Source: Halobaculum sp. MBLA0147 (GTDB lineage Archaea; Halobacteriota; Halobacteria; Halobacteriales; Haloferacaceae). Taken from it: a DNA stretch of 64,000 bases. The translations under genes were made by a program, and so were the position numbers. The notes beneath the pieces were generated by a model. The model made no database searches and had not been told where the DNA came from. It saw nothing but the letters and a program-made list of their open reading frames with translations. Shown here piece by piece: positions 51,660-60,795 of the stretch (position 1 is the stretch's first letter; each line of letters opens with the position of its first letter). The DNA is taken from the NCBI RefSeq assembly GCF_041361345.1, contig NZ_JBGKAD010000001.1, positions 744,001-808,000 of the forward strand. The letters run 5' to 3'.

Positions 51660-52547
51660 TCACGACGCGTCGTCTGCCCACGCCGTCCCCAGTTCGACCG
51701 TATTACCGTCCCGTGAGACGACGTTCTTGTCGGTCAACGAATCGAGTGCGCGGTCGACGTGTTCTGGAACTGTCGGGTTCGCTTCCACGACGTGTTCGCG
51801 GAGTCGTTCTGGCGTCGTCGACTCGACACGGAGAAGTCGCTGCACGATGTAACCCTCTGCTTCGACAGTGTCTGCAATTCGACGAACTGTCTGTTCCAAC
51901 TCACTCGGCACACCGTCGAGACGTCGAAGCGTCAGTTCGAACTGAACGATCGGGTGTGGTTTGTCTTCCATCAGCCACTCGTACTCACGAGTCCCGGCGT
52001 TGAGCGGGAGTTGCGACTTGAACTCCTCGTGGATCGTCTCCCAGTCGAACGAGTTCGGATTCGCCGTGATGATGTCTCGAACGTCGCGCGTGTCGTCCGG
52101 GCGTGGTGTCATCATCTTGAACAGTGCGATGTCGACGGGGGCACACACCGACACGGTGAGTTCGTCGACGCTCAGCAGTTCGGTCGCCCGGGACTGCATC
52201 CGTTCGGAGAACTCGAGTTTCAGTGCGACTTGTCTGTCGAACAGGTCGACGTGTCCTCCGTCCTCCCGTTTCAGGACGGTCGTCGCACCGAGAGACTCGT
52301 ACTCCTCTGCAACCTCCCCGTCGACACTGTACTCTGCGTCGAGCAGTGCCGCCTCGATCCGACGAAACGAATCTTCGTCGGCAGTCACGAGATCGACATC
52401 TTTGGTCGACGGCTTCGTCCCACGGAGCGTCATCGCACCACCCCCGATCAGGTACGCCTCCGCTGGGTGTTCCAGTGTCGATCCGAGTTCCTCGAACGTC
52501 TGGCGCAACTGAGATTCAGTACTGTAGTTCTCCGGTGGCTCTGTCAT
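51660..52547 (-). CDS. AbiEii-like/DUF6036 nucleotidyltransferase, probable toxin
   Basis: 295 residues. Nucleotidyltransferase core: AYLIGGGAMTLRG and TKDVDLVTADEDSFRR give the GG...DxD metal site; VDLFDRQVALKLEFSER continues the fold. The C-terminal 100 residues form a winged helix-like part (VEAEGYIVQRLLRVEST, RALDSLTDKNVVSRDG). It lies 13 bases after the regulator at 52561 in the order regulator-toxin, as in AbiE systems. Base composition is visibly less GC-rich than its neighbours, suggesting transfer. The toxic activity is inferred. Confidence 0.78.
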   Translation of the reverse strand: MTEPPENYSTESQLRQTFEELGSTLEHPAEAYLIGGGAMTLRGTKPSTKDVDLVTADEDSFRRIEAALLDAEYSVDGEVAEEYESLGATTVLKREDGGHVDLFDRQVALKLEFSERMQSRATELLSVDELTVSVCAPVDIALFKMMTPRPDDTRDVRDIITANPNSFDWETIHEEFKSQLPLNAGTREYEWLMEDKPHPIVQFELTLRRLDGVPSELEQTVRRIADTVEAEGYIVQRLLRVESTTPERLREHVVEANPTVPEHVDRALDSLTDKNVVSRDGNTVELGTAWADDAS

Positions 52548-52560
52548 CTAACCCTCGATT

Positions 52561-53649
52561 TTACTCTTCGAATAAAGAACCATCGCCGAGGTCCCCCAAT
52601 TTCTCACTGGCCGTCGAGATATCGACACCGTACTGCACCGCTGTGTCTCGAACGCGGCCCGGCGACGGGAGCAGGCTGCGAGTGAACGCAGATAGATCCA
52701 CTTGACCTCTGTCTGTCGTGCCCGCGGTCTCTATCGAGGTACGTCGTCGATCGACCTCCCCCGGTTCGGTACTCGCGACGACGAGCGACGGGAGACACTC
52801 TACGATCTCGCTGACGCCGTAGTGGGTTCCGAGCTTGCGAAACCGATCCTGTGAGAACGGCTCTTCCGTGACGGCCTCCGCGAGTAACACGGCACTGTAC
52901 TCTACTCGTCTGTTGTCCGCCCGACGGCAGAGCGTGTGCGCGATGACATCCATCGCGGTCAGTGTCGTCTCCTCGGAGTGTGTCGAACGGTAGTAGAGTG
53001 GTGTGGACGAACTTCGGAATTCGAGGCCCCACTGCGTGAACTGGTCTAATCCTGTCTGGGTGACTGTCCCGTCGAGAGAGTCGGCTCCGTCGAACGACGG
53101 AGCGGTGAACAACGTTTCGTGTGGTGCCGTCCAGACGACCGTCGATTCCGGCCACTCTCTCTGTATTTCGGCTGCGTGGAACACGTCAAACACACTCTGG
53201 GCGAGTGACTGTAGTGGCTCGTACTTCGGCCGGAGACGCACCCCTGTCTCTGTCTCGGTCGCAATCTGCCGTCGCCGTAGCTCTGTCAGAACCTGTCTCA
53301 CACGAGCCTCTCCGACATCGGTGAACTGCGCGATCTCCGACGCTGTTCGAGGTGCTGTGAGAAACCAGAGCACCCGGAGTCGAGCCATCGTCAGAAACTC
53401 CTGAAGCCCGAGTTGTGGCACCGACTCACGCACAGCGGCAATTCTGTCGACGATGCTCGTCGGCCCCGGACGGACGGTCACTGTTCGTCCGTCCTGACTC
53501 TGCTCGACGATTCCGTGGTCCGACAGACGGGTCACGCTTCGGGAGACTGTCGACCGTGCGAGCCCGGTTCGATCTGTCAGACCCTGATACTGACGCGCTC
53601 CCGCCTCGAGACCGACGAGCACCTGTAGGTCCGACGTGACGAAGCGCAC
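52561..53649 (-). CDS. Winged-helix regulator, probable AbiEi-like antitoxin
   Basis: 362 residues from GTG 53649. Two winged helices: residues about 1-65 (YQGLTDRTGLARSTVSRSV, RLSDHGIVEQSQDGR) and about 85-145 (RVLWFLTAPRTASEIAQFT, RVRQVLTELRRRQIATE). The remaining 200 residues have no recognised fold and could bind the toxin. First gene of the two-gene operon. The promoter has a perfect 15-bp inverted repeat around the TATA box, fitting autorepression. Codon use is lower in GC than most of the window. A plain MarR-like regulator is the alternative. Confidence 0.78.
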   Translation of the reverse strand: MRFVTSDLQVLVGLEAGARQYQGLTDRTGLARSTVSRSVTRLSDHGIVEQSQDGRTVTVRPGPTSIVDRIAAVRESVPQLGLQEFLTMARLRVLWFLTAPRTASEIAQFTDVGEARVRQVLTELRRRQIATETETGVRLRPKYEPLQSLAQSVFDVFHAAEIQREWPESTVVWTAPHETLFTAPSFDGADSLDGTVTQTGLDQFTQWGLEFRSSSTPLYYRSTHSEETTLTAMDVIAHTLCRRADNRRVEYSAVLLAEAVTEEPFSQDRFRKLGTHYGVSEIVECLPSLVVASTEPGEVDRRRTSIETAGTTDRGQVDLSAFTRSLLPSPGRVRDTAVQYGVDISTASEKLGDLGDGSLFEE

Positions 53650-53650
53650 G

Positions 53651-53696
53651 CAAAACTCTACGAAATCCTATTATAACAGTGTTTCGTAGAGTTTTG
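53651..53696 (-). promoter_or_regulatory. Operator-promoter of the AbiE-like pair
   Basis: CAAAACTCTACGAAA (53651-53665) is repeated exactly in reverse complement at 53682-53696. The 16 bases between are AT-rich (CCTATTATAACAG) and contain the TATA box at about 53668-53675. The GTG start of the regulator is at 53649, only two bases from the arm, so the mRNA must be leaderless or nearly so and a protein bound to the arms would block TBP. Confidence 0.85.
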
Positions 53697-53835
53697 CTGT
53701 CCCACAATCCAAATACGATAGTAGTGTCGAACAGACTGTAATAGTCGTACAAGAAATAGAGCAGTAATCTCAAACGGATCTGACATATCCACCAGCACTC
53801 ACCCGACACGCTCGCAGGCGAGTCACACGCGGATC

Positions 53836-54246
53836 GTGTCGACCGCCGTATTGATACCGCCAGAGGGAGTGACCCGAACCGTGTCCGACTGGGAACTCTA
53901 CACGGAAGGGAACGCACTGGTTGCCGACTTCGGTGCCGACGTCGAGGTGGCGGACGAGACGTTCGCGGCCGTCAACGAGCAGTTCGAGGAACTCGCGTCA
54001 CAGTCGGCCGTCGAGACACACGTCTCGGTGTTGCGGATGGAGTCACCGCTGAGCAGCGACGTGTTCGACCGTGCGCGGGAGGCCGCCCGTGTCGGCACGG
54101 AGTTCGGAATCGACGAGCGGATCGTCGTCTCGGAGGGGATCAAGAAGATGGCGCTGCGGAGCAAGGTGGACGACATCGACGGCGTCACCGCGGACACGGC
54201 CGATTCCGTGGAAGAGGCGTTGGCTGCAGCCAGCGACTCCCGTTAG
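53836..54246 (+). CDS. STAS/SpoIIAA-like protein of unknown function (paralogue 2)
   Basis: 136 residues from GTG 53836, or 121 from GTG 53881 ([11 protein letters not shown]), which gives a better match to the paralogue at 19961-20347. Shared features: [54 protein letters not shown]. It is convergent with srp54, overlapping by 4 bases. Role unknown; the family looks haloarchaeal. The region upstream (53697-53835) is AT-rich. Confidence 0.78.
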   Translation: MSTAVLIPPEGVTRTVSDWELYTEGNALVADFGADVEVADETFAAVNEQFEELASQSAVETHVSVLRMESPLSSDVFDRAREAARVGTEFGIDERIVVSEGIKKMALRSKVDDIDGVTADTADSVEEALAAASDSR

Positions 54247-55637
54247 TCGCCGAACGGTCCCATCCCGCCCATCCCGCCGCCGCCACCGCCGCCGCCCTGC
54301 TGCATCTTCTGCATCATCCGTTGCATGTCGCCGTCGCCCATCCCCTGGAACTGCTCCAAGGTGCGCTTCATCATCTGGTACTGGTCGAGCAGTTCGTCGA
54401 CGCGCTCGACGTCGACACCCGCACCGCGGGCGATGCGCTCACGGCGGTCCTGCCCGATCCGGTTTGGGTCTTCGAGTTCTCGATCCGTCATCGAGTCCAT
54501 GATGACCTCGAAGTTCCGCATCCGGTCTTTGGTCACGTCCATCGCGTCGTCGGGCAACTGGTCCATCAGCCCGCCGCCGCCCAACCCAGGGATCATGTCG
54601 AACACCTGGTCGAGGGGTCCCATGCGGTCCATCGCCTTCATCTGGTTGCGCATGTCGACGAGGGTGAAGTCACCCTCCATCATGTCCTCGGGGTCCCAGT
54701 CGTCCTCCTCTTGGGTCTCTTCCATCGCGCGCTCGACGCGTTCGGAGAGCTGCTTGAGGTCCCCCATCCCGAGCAGCCGGGAGATGAACCCGTTCGGCTC
54801 GAACCGCTCGATGTCCTGGACGGTCTCGCCAGAGCCGAGGAAGGCGATCGACGACCCCGTCTCGTTGACGGCCGTCAGGGCACCGCCACCCTTCGCCGTC
54901 CCGTCGAGTTTGGTGACGACGACGCCGTCGATCCCGATGGCGCGCTCGAACTCCTGGGCCTGATCTTTCGCTCCCTGTCCGATGGCGGCGTCCAACACGA
55001 GCAACGAGCGGTCCGGGTCGACGACGCGTTCGATCTCCTCGATCTCCGCGATCAGGTCCTCCTCCAGCGCGTGTCGCCCCGCGGTGTCGACGATGTGGAC
55101 GTCCGCCTCCTCGGTCGCCTCGAGTCCGTCGCGGGCGATCTGGACGGGGTCCTCGGCGTCGGGGTCGCCGTAGAAGGACACCTCCGCGCGTTCGGCCATC
55201 TGCTTGGCCTGGTCGTAGGCACCGGGGCGGAACGTGTCCGTCTGGATCACGGCCGGGCGGAGCCCCTTCTTCGAGAACCACCACGCCATCTTCGCGGCGG
55301 AGGTGGTCTTCCCCGACCCCTGGAGTCCCGCGAGGAGGATCGTCTGGTTCTCCAAGGGCACCTCCGTCGACTCGCCGACCAGGTCGACCAGTTCCTCGTA
55401 GACGATCCGGAGGACGTGGTCGCGTGCGGTCGTCCCACCCGGCGGCTCCTCTTCGAGAGCGCGCTGTTCGATGTCGCCGGACAACTGCATCACCAAGTCC
55501 GTCTCCACGTCCGCCGACAGCAGGGACCGCTGGATCTCGCGGACGACGTTCTCGACGTCCTCCTCGTCGATGCGCGACTTCCCGCGGAGGTCGTCGAGAC
55601 TGTCCCGCAGAGAACTCCCGAGGTTGTCGAGTACCAT
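54243..55637 (-). CDS. srp54: Signal recognition particle GTPase SRP54
   Basis: Recognises signal sequences and docks with FtsY. 464 residues. N domain ([14 protein letters not shown]), G domain with [50 protein letters not shown], and a Met-rich M domain ([43 protein letters not shown]) ending with a poly-Gly tail [17 protein letters not shown]. Complete and intact. Confidence 0.97.
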   Translation of the reverse strand: MVLDNLGSSLRDSLDDLRGKSRIDEEDVENVVREIQRSLLSADVETDLVMQLSGDIEQRALEEEPPGGTTARDHVLRIVYEELVDLVGESTEVPLENQTILLAGLQGSGKTTSAAKMAWWFSKKGLRPAVIQTDTFRPGAYDQAKQMAERAEVSFYGDPDAEDPVQIARDGLEATEEADVHIVDTAGRHALEEDLIAEIEEIERVVDPDRSLLVLDAAIGQGAKDQAQEFERAIGIDGVVVTKLDGTAKGGGALTAVNETGSSIAFLGSGETVQDIERFEPNGFISRLLGMGDLKQLSERVERAMEETQEEDDWDPEDMMEGDFTLVDMRNQMKAMDRMGPLDQVFDMIPGLGGGGLMDQLPDDAMDVTKDRMRNFEVIMDSMTDRELEDPNRIGQDRRERIARGAGVDVERVDELLDQYQMMKRTLEQFQGMGDGDMQRMMQKMQQGGGGGGGGMGGMGPFGD

Positions 55638-55859
55638 TTGCCCGAGGTAGGTGCGCGCTGGGGTAAAGGCTTGTTCGTCCGTGCGACACCGCCTGTCCGG
55701 TCACGGTCCACGGTCGTGGCCGACTCGGACTCCGTCTGATCCGTCGACACCGTCGACCGACGAACCCGATTCAGAACCACCAGGCTACTCGTCGGTGTCG
55801 TCGACGCCGAAGAGAACGTCTCGTGGGGTCGGCGACGTGGTCCACGAAGCCCCGTCTCG
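55638..55859. other. Intergenic region upstream of srp54
   Basis: 222 bases without a supported gene; longer readings here are shadows. It contains the srp54 promoter. No TATA box stands out strongly. Confidence 0.35.
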
Positions 55860-56072
55860 TCAGTTGCTGCTCGAACTGCTGCTACTTCCGCTGCTACTAC
55901 TGTCACTACTACTGCTACTCCCACTGCTGGAGTTCTTCTTGTCGTCCCCCTTCGCCTTGTCCACGGCGTCTTTGGTCTTGCTGCGGGCTTTCTTCTTGGC
56001 ACTCCGCTCTATCGACCGCTGTTCCTTGCTCAGTGCGCGCTTGATCCCGTCGATGATCGAGTCGATTACCAT
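55860..56072 (-). CDS. Small basic protein with poly-Ser tail
   Basis: 70 residues from ATG 56072. The first 25 residues, MVIDSIIDGIKRALSKEQRS, make a short amphipathic helix; then a Lys/Arg-rich stretch (SAKKKARSKTKDAVDKAKG) and a tail of about 22 residues that are Ser except for a few Gly, Asp and Asn. Basic proteins are unusual in haloarchaea. A TATA-type CTATATAACATT lies about 60-70 bases upstream on the minus strand. Function unknown. Confidence 0.6.
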   Translation of the reverse strand: MVIDSIIDGIKRALSKEQRSIERSAKKKARSKTKDAVDKAKGDDKKNSSSGSSSSSDSSSSGSSSSSSSN

Positions 56073-56323
56073 GGTTCGTACCTAGTGACGCTCACTACGA
56101 GCGTTGATCTACTGTTGCCGGTTCAAATGTTATATAGTATTCGATTTTAGCAATTAACGAGTGAGAAGTACAATCGACACTGTAGACTAGTTCGAGAACT
56201 GCACACACGAGAGTGAGTCCGTGGAAGTCCGTTTCGAGCGAGTCACGGAGAGGCGACACCACGGGTAGTCGGTTCACGTGACCCAGGCCGGACGAGAGAG
56301 TGTCGAGTCGCGCGACGCCGGTG
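56073..56323. promoter_or_regulatory. AT-rich intergenic region with minus-strand TATA box
   Basis: The most AT-rich stretch of the area. TATAACATTTGAACC on the minus strand (about 56128-56142) suits the poly-Ser gene. The nucleoside-recognition gene ends at 56324. No gene supported. Confidence 0.5.
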
Positions 56324-57439
56324 TCACACCAGGAACGCGACCACGGCCGCCGAAATGAACACGACCTTCAGCACGGTGTTGACGACGATCACCTTCGAGC
56401 CGAACGAGGCGCCCCAGATACCGTACTGGAACGGGATCGAGCGCTTGAACGTCGAGACGGCGAAGGTGACGATCCCACCCAACAGCATCGTCACGACCGC
56501 CTGGTCGACGGTGAGTGTGTCACCGATCAGCGGCGCGACGGTGGCCGCGCCCGCGGTCGTGTCGAACGCGAACACGACGATCACCGGCACCGCCGCCGCC
56601 GGGAGTCCCGTCACCTCCGCCAGCGGCCCCGCGGCGGCCGACAGCGACCGGAACAGCTCCGCGGCCGCCAACACCGTCACGAGCAGGTAGACGGCCGCCA
56701 GCCGCGGGACGATCCGACGGAGTTTGCTCGCCGTCGACGCCCACGCGGCGGCGACTGCCCCCGGCTCCGTCTCCTCGTCGCCCTCACCGGTCTCGTCCGT
56801 CCCGTCGCTCCCCTCCGTCCCACCGTCGGGTGCCGTCTCGGGGTCGGTCTCCGGATCGGAGTCCGACTCCGTCTCGACGGTGACCGACTCGTCCACGTCG
56901 CCGTCGGACAACAGCACCGCACCGGCGAGCACTCCCACGAGGGAGATCCCGAGTGCGATTCCGCCACGCGTGCCGACGTACAACACGCCCACGTCGGGGC
57001 CGAGAATCGGGATCAGCACTGGGACGTAGAAGGTGAAGACGTGCTGCGTGAACCCGAAGAACGTGTTGATCGTCACGGCGACGAGCGTCGCTCGGTCGGA
57101 GAGACGCCCCGACTCACGGAAGTCGGCGAGCATCCCGTACCCCGCCGTCGTCGAGGCGGCGGTGGTCAGGATCGCCGTCCCGACCTCGTCCGGGAGGTTC
57201 GCGGGGCCGGTGAGGTACCGCGAGACGCCCGCGATCTTCTCGACGGCACCGTACTCGACTGCGAGGTTCGCGAGGAACACTCCGAGTCCGATCAACACGG
57301 CGATCCGCGCGACCCGCCGCGCCGCGGTCGGCACAACCGTCGCGTAGTCGACACCCGCGAGTGCACGCGCGACGCCGAGCCCCCACTGGGCGAGTGGCTC
57401 GAGTGCGGGCGACAGTTGCACGACGGTGATCCCCGTCAC
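56324..57439 (-). CDS. Nucleoside-recognition (Gate) domain membrane protein
   Basis: 371 residues from GTG 57439. Polytopic: segments such as IAVLIGLGVFLANLAVEYG, GIALGISLVGVLAGAVLL, LAAVYLLVTVLAAAELF and AAAVPVIVVFAFDTTAGAA. Two Gate-type halves, the first with LTTAASTTAGYGMLADF and the second with FDTTAGAATVAPLIG, are separated by an acidic cytoplasmic loop of about 50 residues (SDSDPETDPETAPDGG). Transport substrate unknown. Confidence 0.85.
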   Translation of the reverse strand: MTGITVVQLSPALEPLAQWGLGVARALAGVDYATVVPTAARRVARIAVLIGLGVFLANLAVEYGAVEKIAGVSRYLTGPANLPDEVGTAILTTAASTTAGYGMLADFRESGRLSDRATLVAVTINTFFGFTQHVFTFYVPVLIPILGPDVGVLYVGTRGGIALGISLVGVLAGAVLLSDGDVDESVTVETESDSDPETDPETAPDGGTEGSDGTDETGEGDEETEPGAVAAAWASTASKLRRIVPRLAAVYLLVTVLAAAELFRSLSAAAGPLAEVTGLPAAAVPVIVVFAFDTTAGAATVAPLIGDTLTVDQAVVTMLLGGIVTFAVSTFKRSIPFQYGIWGASFGSKVIVVNTVLKVVFISAAVVAFLV

Positions 57440-57510
57440 ACCACCGTCTCGGACCCCGGTGCCCGTGTCGGTTTCGGACCACGACGCTCGGTGGGAACGT
57501 GCGGCGAGGC

Positions 57511-58617
57511 TCAGTCGTCGCTCTCACCGAGCAGTTCGTCGACGAGCGCCTCGGGGTCGAACCGCGTCAGGTGGTCGTACCCCTGGCCGGTACCGAGGAA
57601 GAGGATCGGCTTCCCGGTGACGTACGCGATCGAGATCGCCGCACCGCCCGAGGAGTCTGCGTCCGCCTTCGTCAAGATCGCGCCGTCGATGGCCGCCGCG
57701 TCGTCGAACTCGCGGGCACGTTCGACGGCGTCCTGGCCCGCGACCGCCTCGTCGACGAACAGCGTCATGTCCGGGTCGACGACGCGGTCGATCTTCGCCA
57801 ACTGCTCCATCAGGTCGTTCGAGGTGTGGAGCCGTCCGGCCGTGTCACCCAACACCACGTCCACGTCGTTCGCCTCGGCGTACTCGACGGCGTCGTAGAT
57901 CACCGCCGCCGGATCACCACCCTGGTCGTGGCGGATCAGCTTCCGGTCCAAGGCGTCGGCGTGTTCCTGGATCTGCTCGTTCGCGCCCGCACGGTACGTG
58001 TCGCCGTTCGCCATCACCGAGGAGTAGCCGCGGGCCTCGAGGTACCGCGACAGCTTGGCGATGGTCGTCGTCTTCCCCACGCCGTTGACGCCGGTGAACA
58101 CGATCGTCACGGGCTTGTCCGCCCGTGCGATCCGCTCCTCGAAGTCGAACTGCCCGACGGCGATCACGTCCAACAGGGCGTCGTGGAGCGCCTCCGTCAC
58201 CAACTCCTCCGTCGTCGAGACCTGTGCGCGGGTCTCGCCGATCATGTTCTCGCGGATCGTGTCGAGGATCTCCTCGGCGACGCTCATCTCCACGTCGGAG
58301 TCCAACAGGGCCATCTCGAGGTCCCAGAGTGGGTCCTCCAGGTCGCCCTCCTCGACGATCACCTGGCCGGTCGCGAACGCCTTCGCGCGCTTGAGTCGGC
58401 CGGGCCCGTCGTCCGACTCCTCGCTCGGCTCCGCCTCGGCAGCCGCGTCGTCGGTCGTCTCGGCCGCGGTGTCGCCGCCCGCGGCGTCGTCACTCCCGGA
58501 ACTCGCGGCCGGAGAGTCGGCGTCGGCCTCCGCTTCGGCCTCGGCGGCCTTCTCGTCGACCTCCTCGGCCGCGTCGTCGCGGAACGAGGAGAGCTTGTCC
58601 TTCAGGCCGTCGAACAT
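57511..58617 (-). CDS. ftsY: Signal recognition particle receptor FtsY
   Basis: 368 residues. Acidic A domain (about 1-75), then NG domain: VFTGVNGVGKTTTIAKL, ANGDTYRAGANEQIQ, VVLGDTAGRLHTSNDLME, TKADADSSGGAAISIAY and FLGTGQGYDHLTRF. Binds SRP54 at the membrane for cotranslational targeting. Three bases after the pfdA stop, so in the rpl18a-pfdA-ftsY operon. Confidence 0.97.
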   Translation of the reverse strand: MFDGLKDKLSSFRDDAAEEVDEKAAEAEAEADADSPAASSGSDDAAGGDTAAETTDDAAAEAEPSEESDDGPGRLKRAKAFATGQVIVEEGDLEDPLWDLEMALLDSDVEMSVAEEILDTIRENMIGETRAQVSTTEELVTEALHDALLDVIAVGQFDFEERIARADKPVTIVFTGVNGVGKTTTIAKLSRYLEARGYSSVMANGDTYRAGANEQIQEHADALDRKLIRHDQGGDPAAVIYDAVEYAEANDVDVVLGDTAGRLHTSNDLMEQLAKIDRVVDPDMTLFVDEAVAGQDAVERAREFDDAAAIDGAILTKADADSSGGAAISIAYVTGKPILFLGTGQGYDHLTRFDPEALVDELLGESDD

Positions 58618-58620
58618 CGC

Positions 58621-59088
58621 TTACTCGTCGTCGTCCTGCATCTGCTGCATCTGCTGCATCTGCTGTTGTTGGAGCTGCTGTTGCATCTGCTGGGCGCGCT
58701 CCTCGAGTTCGTCGGACTCGGCCTCCAGCTCACCCTTCTCCGAGCGGAGGTCGTCGATCCGGTCGTCGAGCGAGTCGCGTTTCCGTTCCAGCGCGTCGAC
58801 GGCGTCGTCCTGTTCCTGCTCGGCCGCGTAGCCGCCACCCAGCGAGACGACGACCTCGTCGATGTCCTGGATCTCGGCGCGGAGGTACGCGCCGCCGCCC
58901 AGCGGCACCTGCACCGTCGAGCCGGACTCGAGCGTCTGGATCGCCTCGATCGCCTCGTCGATCTCCGACTGTTCCTGGCGCACGTCGGCGATCTCGTCGT
59001 CGAGTTCGTCGATCTCCGCTTCGATGGCCTCGAGTTCCTGCCCGATCTGCTGGAGCTGCTGTTGCCCACCGCCACCACCGAGACTCAT
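58621..59088 (-). CDS. pfdA: Prefoldin alpha subunit
   Basis: 155 residues from ATG 59088. Two coiled-coil arms (QQLQQIGQELEAIEAEIDEL and DAVDALERKRDSLDDRI) around a beta hairpin region with STVQVPLGGGAYLRAEI and VVSLGGGYAAEQ. The C-terminal end is a Gln/Met run (QQMQQMQQMQ). Holds unfolded proteins for the thermosome. Start overlaps the rpl18a stop in ATGA. Confidence 0.93.
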   Translation of the reverse strand: MSLGGGGGQQQLQQIGQELEAIEAEIDELDDEIADVRQEQSEIDEAIEAIQTLESGSTVQVPLGGGAYLRAEIQDIDEVVVSLGGGYAAEQEQDDAVDALERKRDSLDDRIDDLRSEKGELEAESDELEERAQQMQQQLQQQQMQQMQQMQDDDE

Positions 59089-59261
59089 GCGGCCGACACC
59101 TCCTCGATCTCGACGCTGTCGCGGTCGAGGTTGTGTTCCGCGCCGAACTGCGAGAGCACGTGCTCGCGTGCGACGTTCTCGTTGGGGGCGTCGACGCTCC
59201 GTTCGAACGGCTGTGAGCCCTCTCGGGTCTCGAACCGACCGCTGATCGTGTAGTCCGTCAT
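59085..59261 (-). CDS. rpl18a: Ribosomal protein L18Ae/LX
   Basis: 58 residues from ATG 59261: MTDYTISGRFETREG, FERSVDAPNENVAREHV, LSQFGAEHNLDRDSVEIEEV. Matches the short archaeal LX protein, which has one ferredoxin-like half of eukaryotic L18a. An in-frame ATG seven codons upstream is less likely. First of the rpl18a-pfdA-ftsY operon. Confidence 0.93.
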   Translation of the reverse strand: MTDYTISGRFETREGSQPFERSVDAPNENVAREHVLSQFGAEHNLDRDSVEIEEVSAA

Positions 59262-59306
59262 GTCTCCGAGTGGCGGGGGCACGGGGAAGTACCTTCCGAC
59301 TCTCGG

Positions 59307-59398
59307 AGGTTCTCGTCCCCGACTCCCGGAGATTCTGGTCGCCGATCACCGCAGGTTCTCGTCTCCGAGTCCCGGAGAGTCTGGTCGTCAGCCCCGAC
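59307..59398. repeat. 46-bp imperfect tandem duplication upstream of rpl18a
   Basis: AGGTTCTCGTC begins at 59307 and again at 59353; the following GACTCCCGGAGATTCTGGTC and GAGTCCCGGAGAGTCTGGTC are near copies. Located between rpl18a and the gene at 59420, upstream of the rpl18a start on its strand. Confidence 0.75.
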
Positions 59399-59419
59399 GG
59401 ATTCCCGCCGTCGGTCTCC

Positions 59420-60220
59420 TCACTCGGTGAACGTCTCGATCCCGGCCGCGGGGTAGCCGACGACGAGGTCCGCACCGGCCTCTTTGAGTGTCGACACGCG
59501 CTCGCCGACGGTCTCGTGGTCACCGACCAGCGCGTAGTCGCGGACCGCCTGGGTCAACACCTCTCTGGCGCGCCCCGAGGCACTCGCGTCGGTCGCGGCG
59601 TCGTCCGGCAGCGCCCGCCGGACGGGGCCGCGCCGTGCCGCGTACGCCCCGACGGCGTCGAGGATCGCGTCCTCGTCGTCCGTCGGCACCGTCGGCGCGT
59701 ACACCGCCACGTCGCCCTCGAAGCCGGCGGCACGCAGCCCACGCAGGGCGGACTCGGTCCGCCGCGAGAGGAGTTCGTACTGTACCCCGCCGGCGGCCAG
59801 CGCCAGTCGTTCGACACTCTCGGTGCCGACCCACGGATCCGCCGCCGTCTCGACGGCGGCACCGAGTCGCGGCGCGACGGCTCGCTCCTGCTCGGCATCG
59901 TCGAGGTACGCGCCGTGGCCCGCGACGAGGACCCGTCGCGCGTCCGCCGGGAGTCTGTCGAGCAGCCCGTCGTCGCCGAGCGGGTCGAACCCGTCGGCAC
60001 GCACCGGCGTCGTCACGCGGAGTGTGGTCCGGTCCGCGAGCGCCGCCAGCGTCTCCGCGTCCGGGAGCGCCTCGCGCCCCTCGTAGTCGACACACACCAG
60101 ATCGAACGGCGTGTCGGTCGCCGCCAGCGGCGCCGTCTCCGTCGGTTTCACCACCACGCCGTCGATCCCCGTCCGTTCGATCGCCGTACGTCCCGTCGTC
60201 GTCGCCGTTGTCACGTTCAT
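59420..60220 (-). CDS. Luciferase-like-related protein of unknown function
   Basis: 266 residues from ATG 60220. Alpha/beta repeated pattern (GIDGVVVKPTETA, FDLVCVDYEGREAL, TTLRVTTPVRADGF, VLVAGHGAYLDD) and a C-terminal block ALVGDHETVGERVSTLKEAGADLVVGYP that resembles the end of F420-dependent luciferase-like proteins. No flavin-family start motif is certain, so the assignment is weak. Confidence 0.72.
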   Translation of the reverse strand: MNVTTATTTGRTAIERTGIDGVVVKPTETAPLAATDTPFDLVCVDYEGREALPDAETLAALADRTTLRVTTPVRADGFDPLGDDGLLDRLPADARRVLVAGHGAYLDDAEQERAVAPRLGAAVETAADPWVGTESVERLALAAGGVQYELLSRRTESALRGLRAAGFEGDVAVYAPTVPTDDEDAILDAVGAYAARRGPVRRALPDDAATDASASGRAREVLTQAVRDYALVGDHETVGERVSTLKEAGADLVVGYPAAGIETFTE

Positions 60221-60795
60221 ACTGATCCGTCTCCAGCGTCGTCACTCGTCCGTCCCTCACGGTACCACTCCCGTCCACGTCTCCGGCGGCAGTAGTGGGT
60301 TCGATGTGTGTCGTGCCGAGAGAGCAGTCGCTTCCGTCCGTCTCGCCGTCGGTACGTCGCTCGTGTCGCTCCCGCAAGAGAACTACCGTGGTCGCGGAAC
60401 GCGATCCATCGCCTGTGCGGCCATGACCATATCGTCACACGGTGACGAGTATAAATCTGCCGTCGGTGGCGACACTGGCGCCACCGGCGACAGCGACGAG
60501 TCGGAGAGTGACCGACGGCCGACGTGGCGTCTCCACCACCGACGAGACGGCGAGTTGTCGACGACCGACGTGACGTCTCCGCCGGAGTACCGGTCGGCCG
60601 TTCGACGAAGGCGTGTCGCGTGTTCGGGTCTCGACAACCGAAAGGGGTATCTGACACCCAGACGACTGTCCCCACGATGGACTCAGTGGTCGGGAGCCGG
60701 GGACGGACGCGGCCGACGGCCGGAGCGTCGGCCGAAGGGTACTTTGACGTAGCCCCGGACGTGATTGACGCAGTGACAAACGGAGTTGTCGGAAC
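60221..60795. other. Intergenic region upstream of the response regulator
   Basis: 575 bases. Open frames exist on both strands but none has haloarchaeal composition. GTATAAAT at about 60450-60457 is a strong plus-strand TATA box, followed by a hairpin GGTGGCG-ACACTGG-CGCCACC (about 60464-60484). GGGTACTTTGACG (about 60737-60749) is the likely TATA region of the response regulator. A 40-codon frame from ATG 60677 ends in an ATGA overlap with that gene; it may be a leader peptide or chance. Confidence 0.45.

Noticed and set aside
60111-60752. Plus-strand gene of 213 codons before the response regulator
   Set aside because: It begins inside the opposite-strand gene and is Arg/Ser-rich; promoter elements and a hairpin lie within it.
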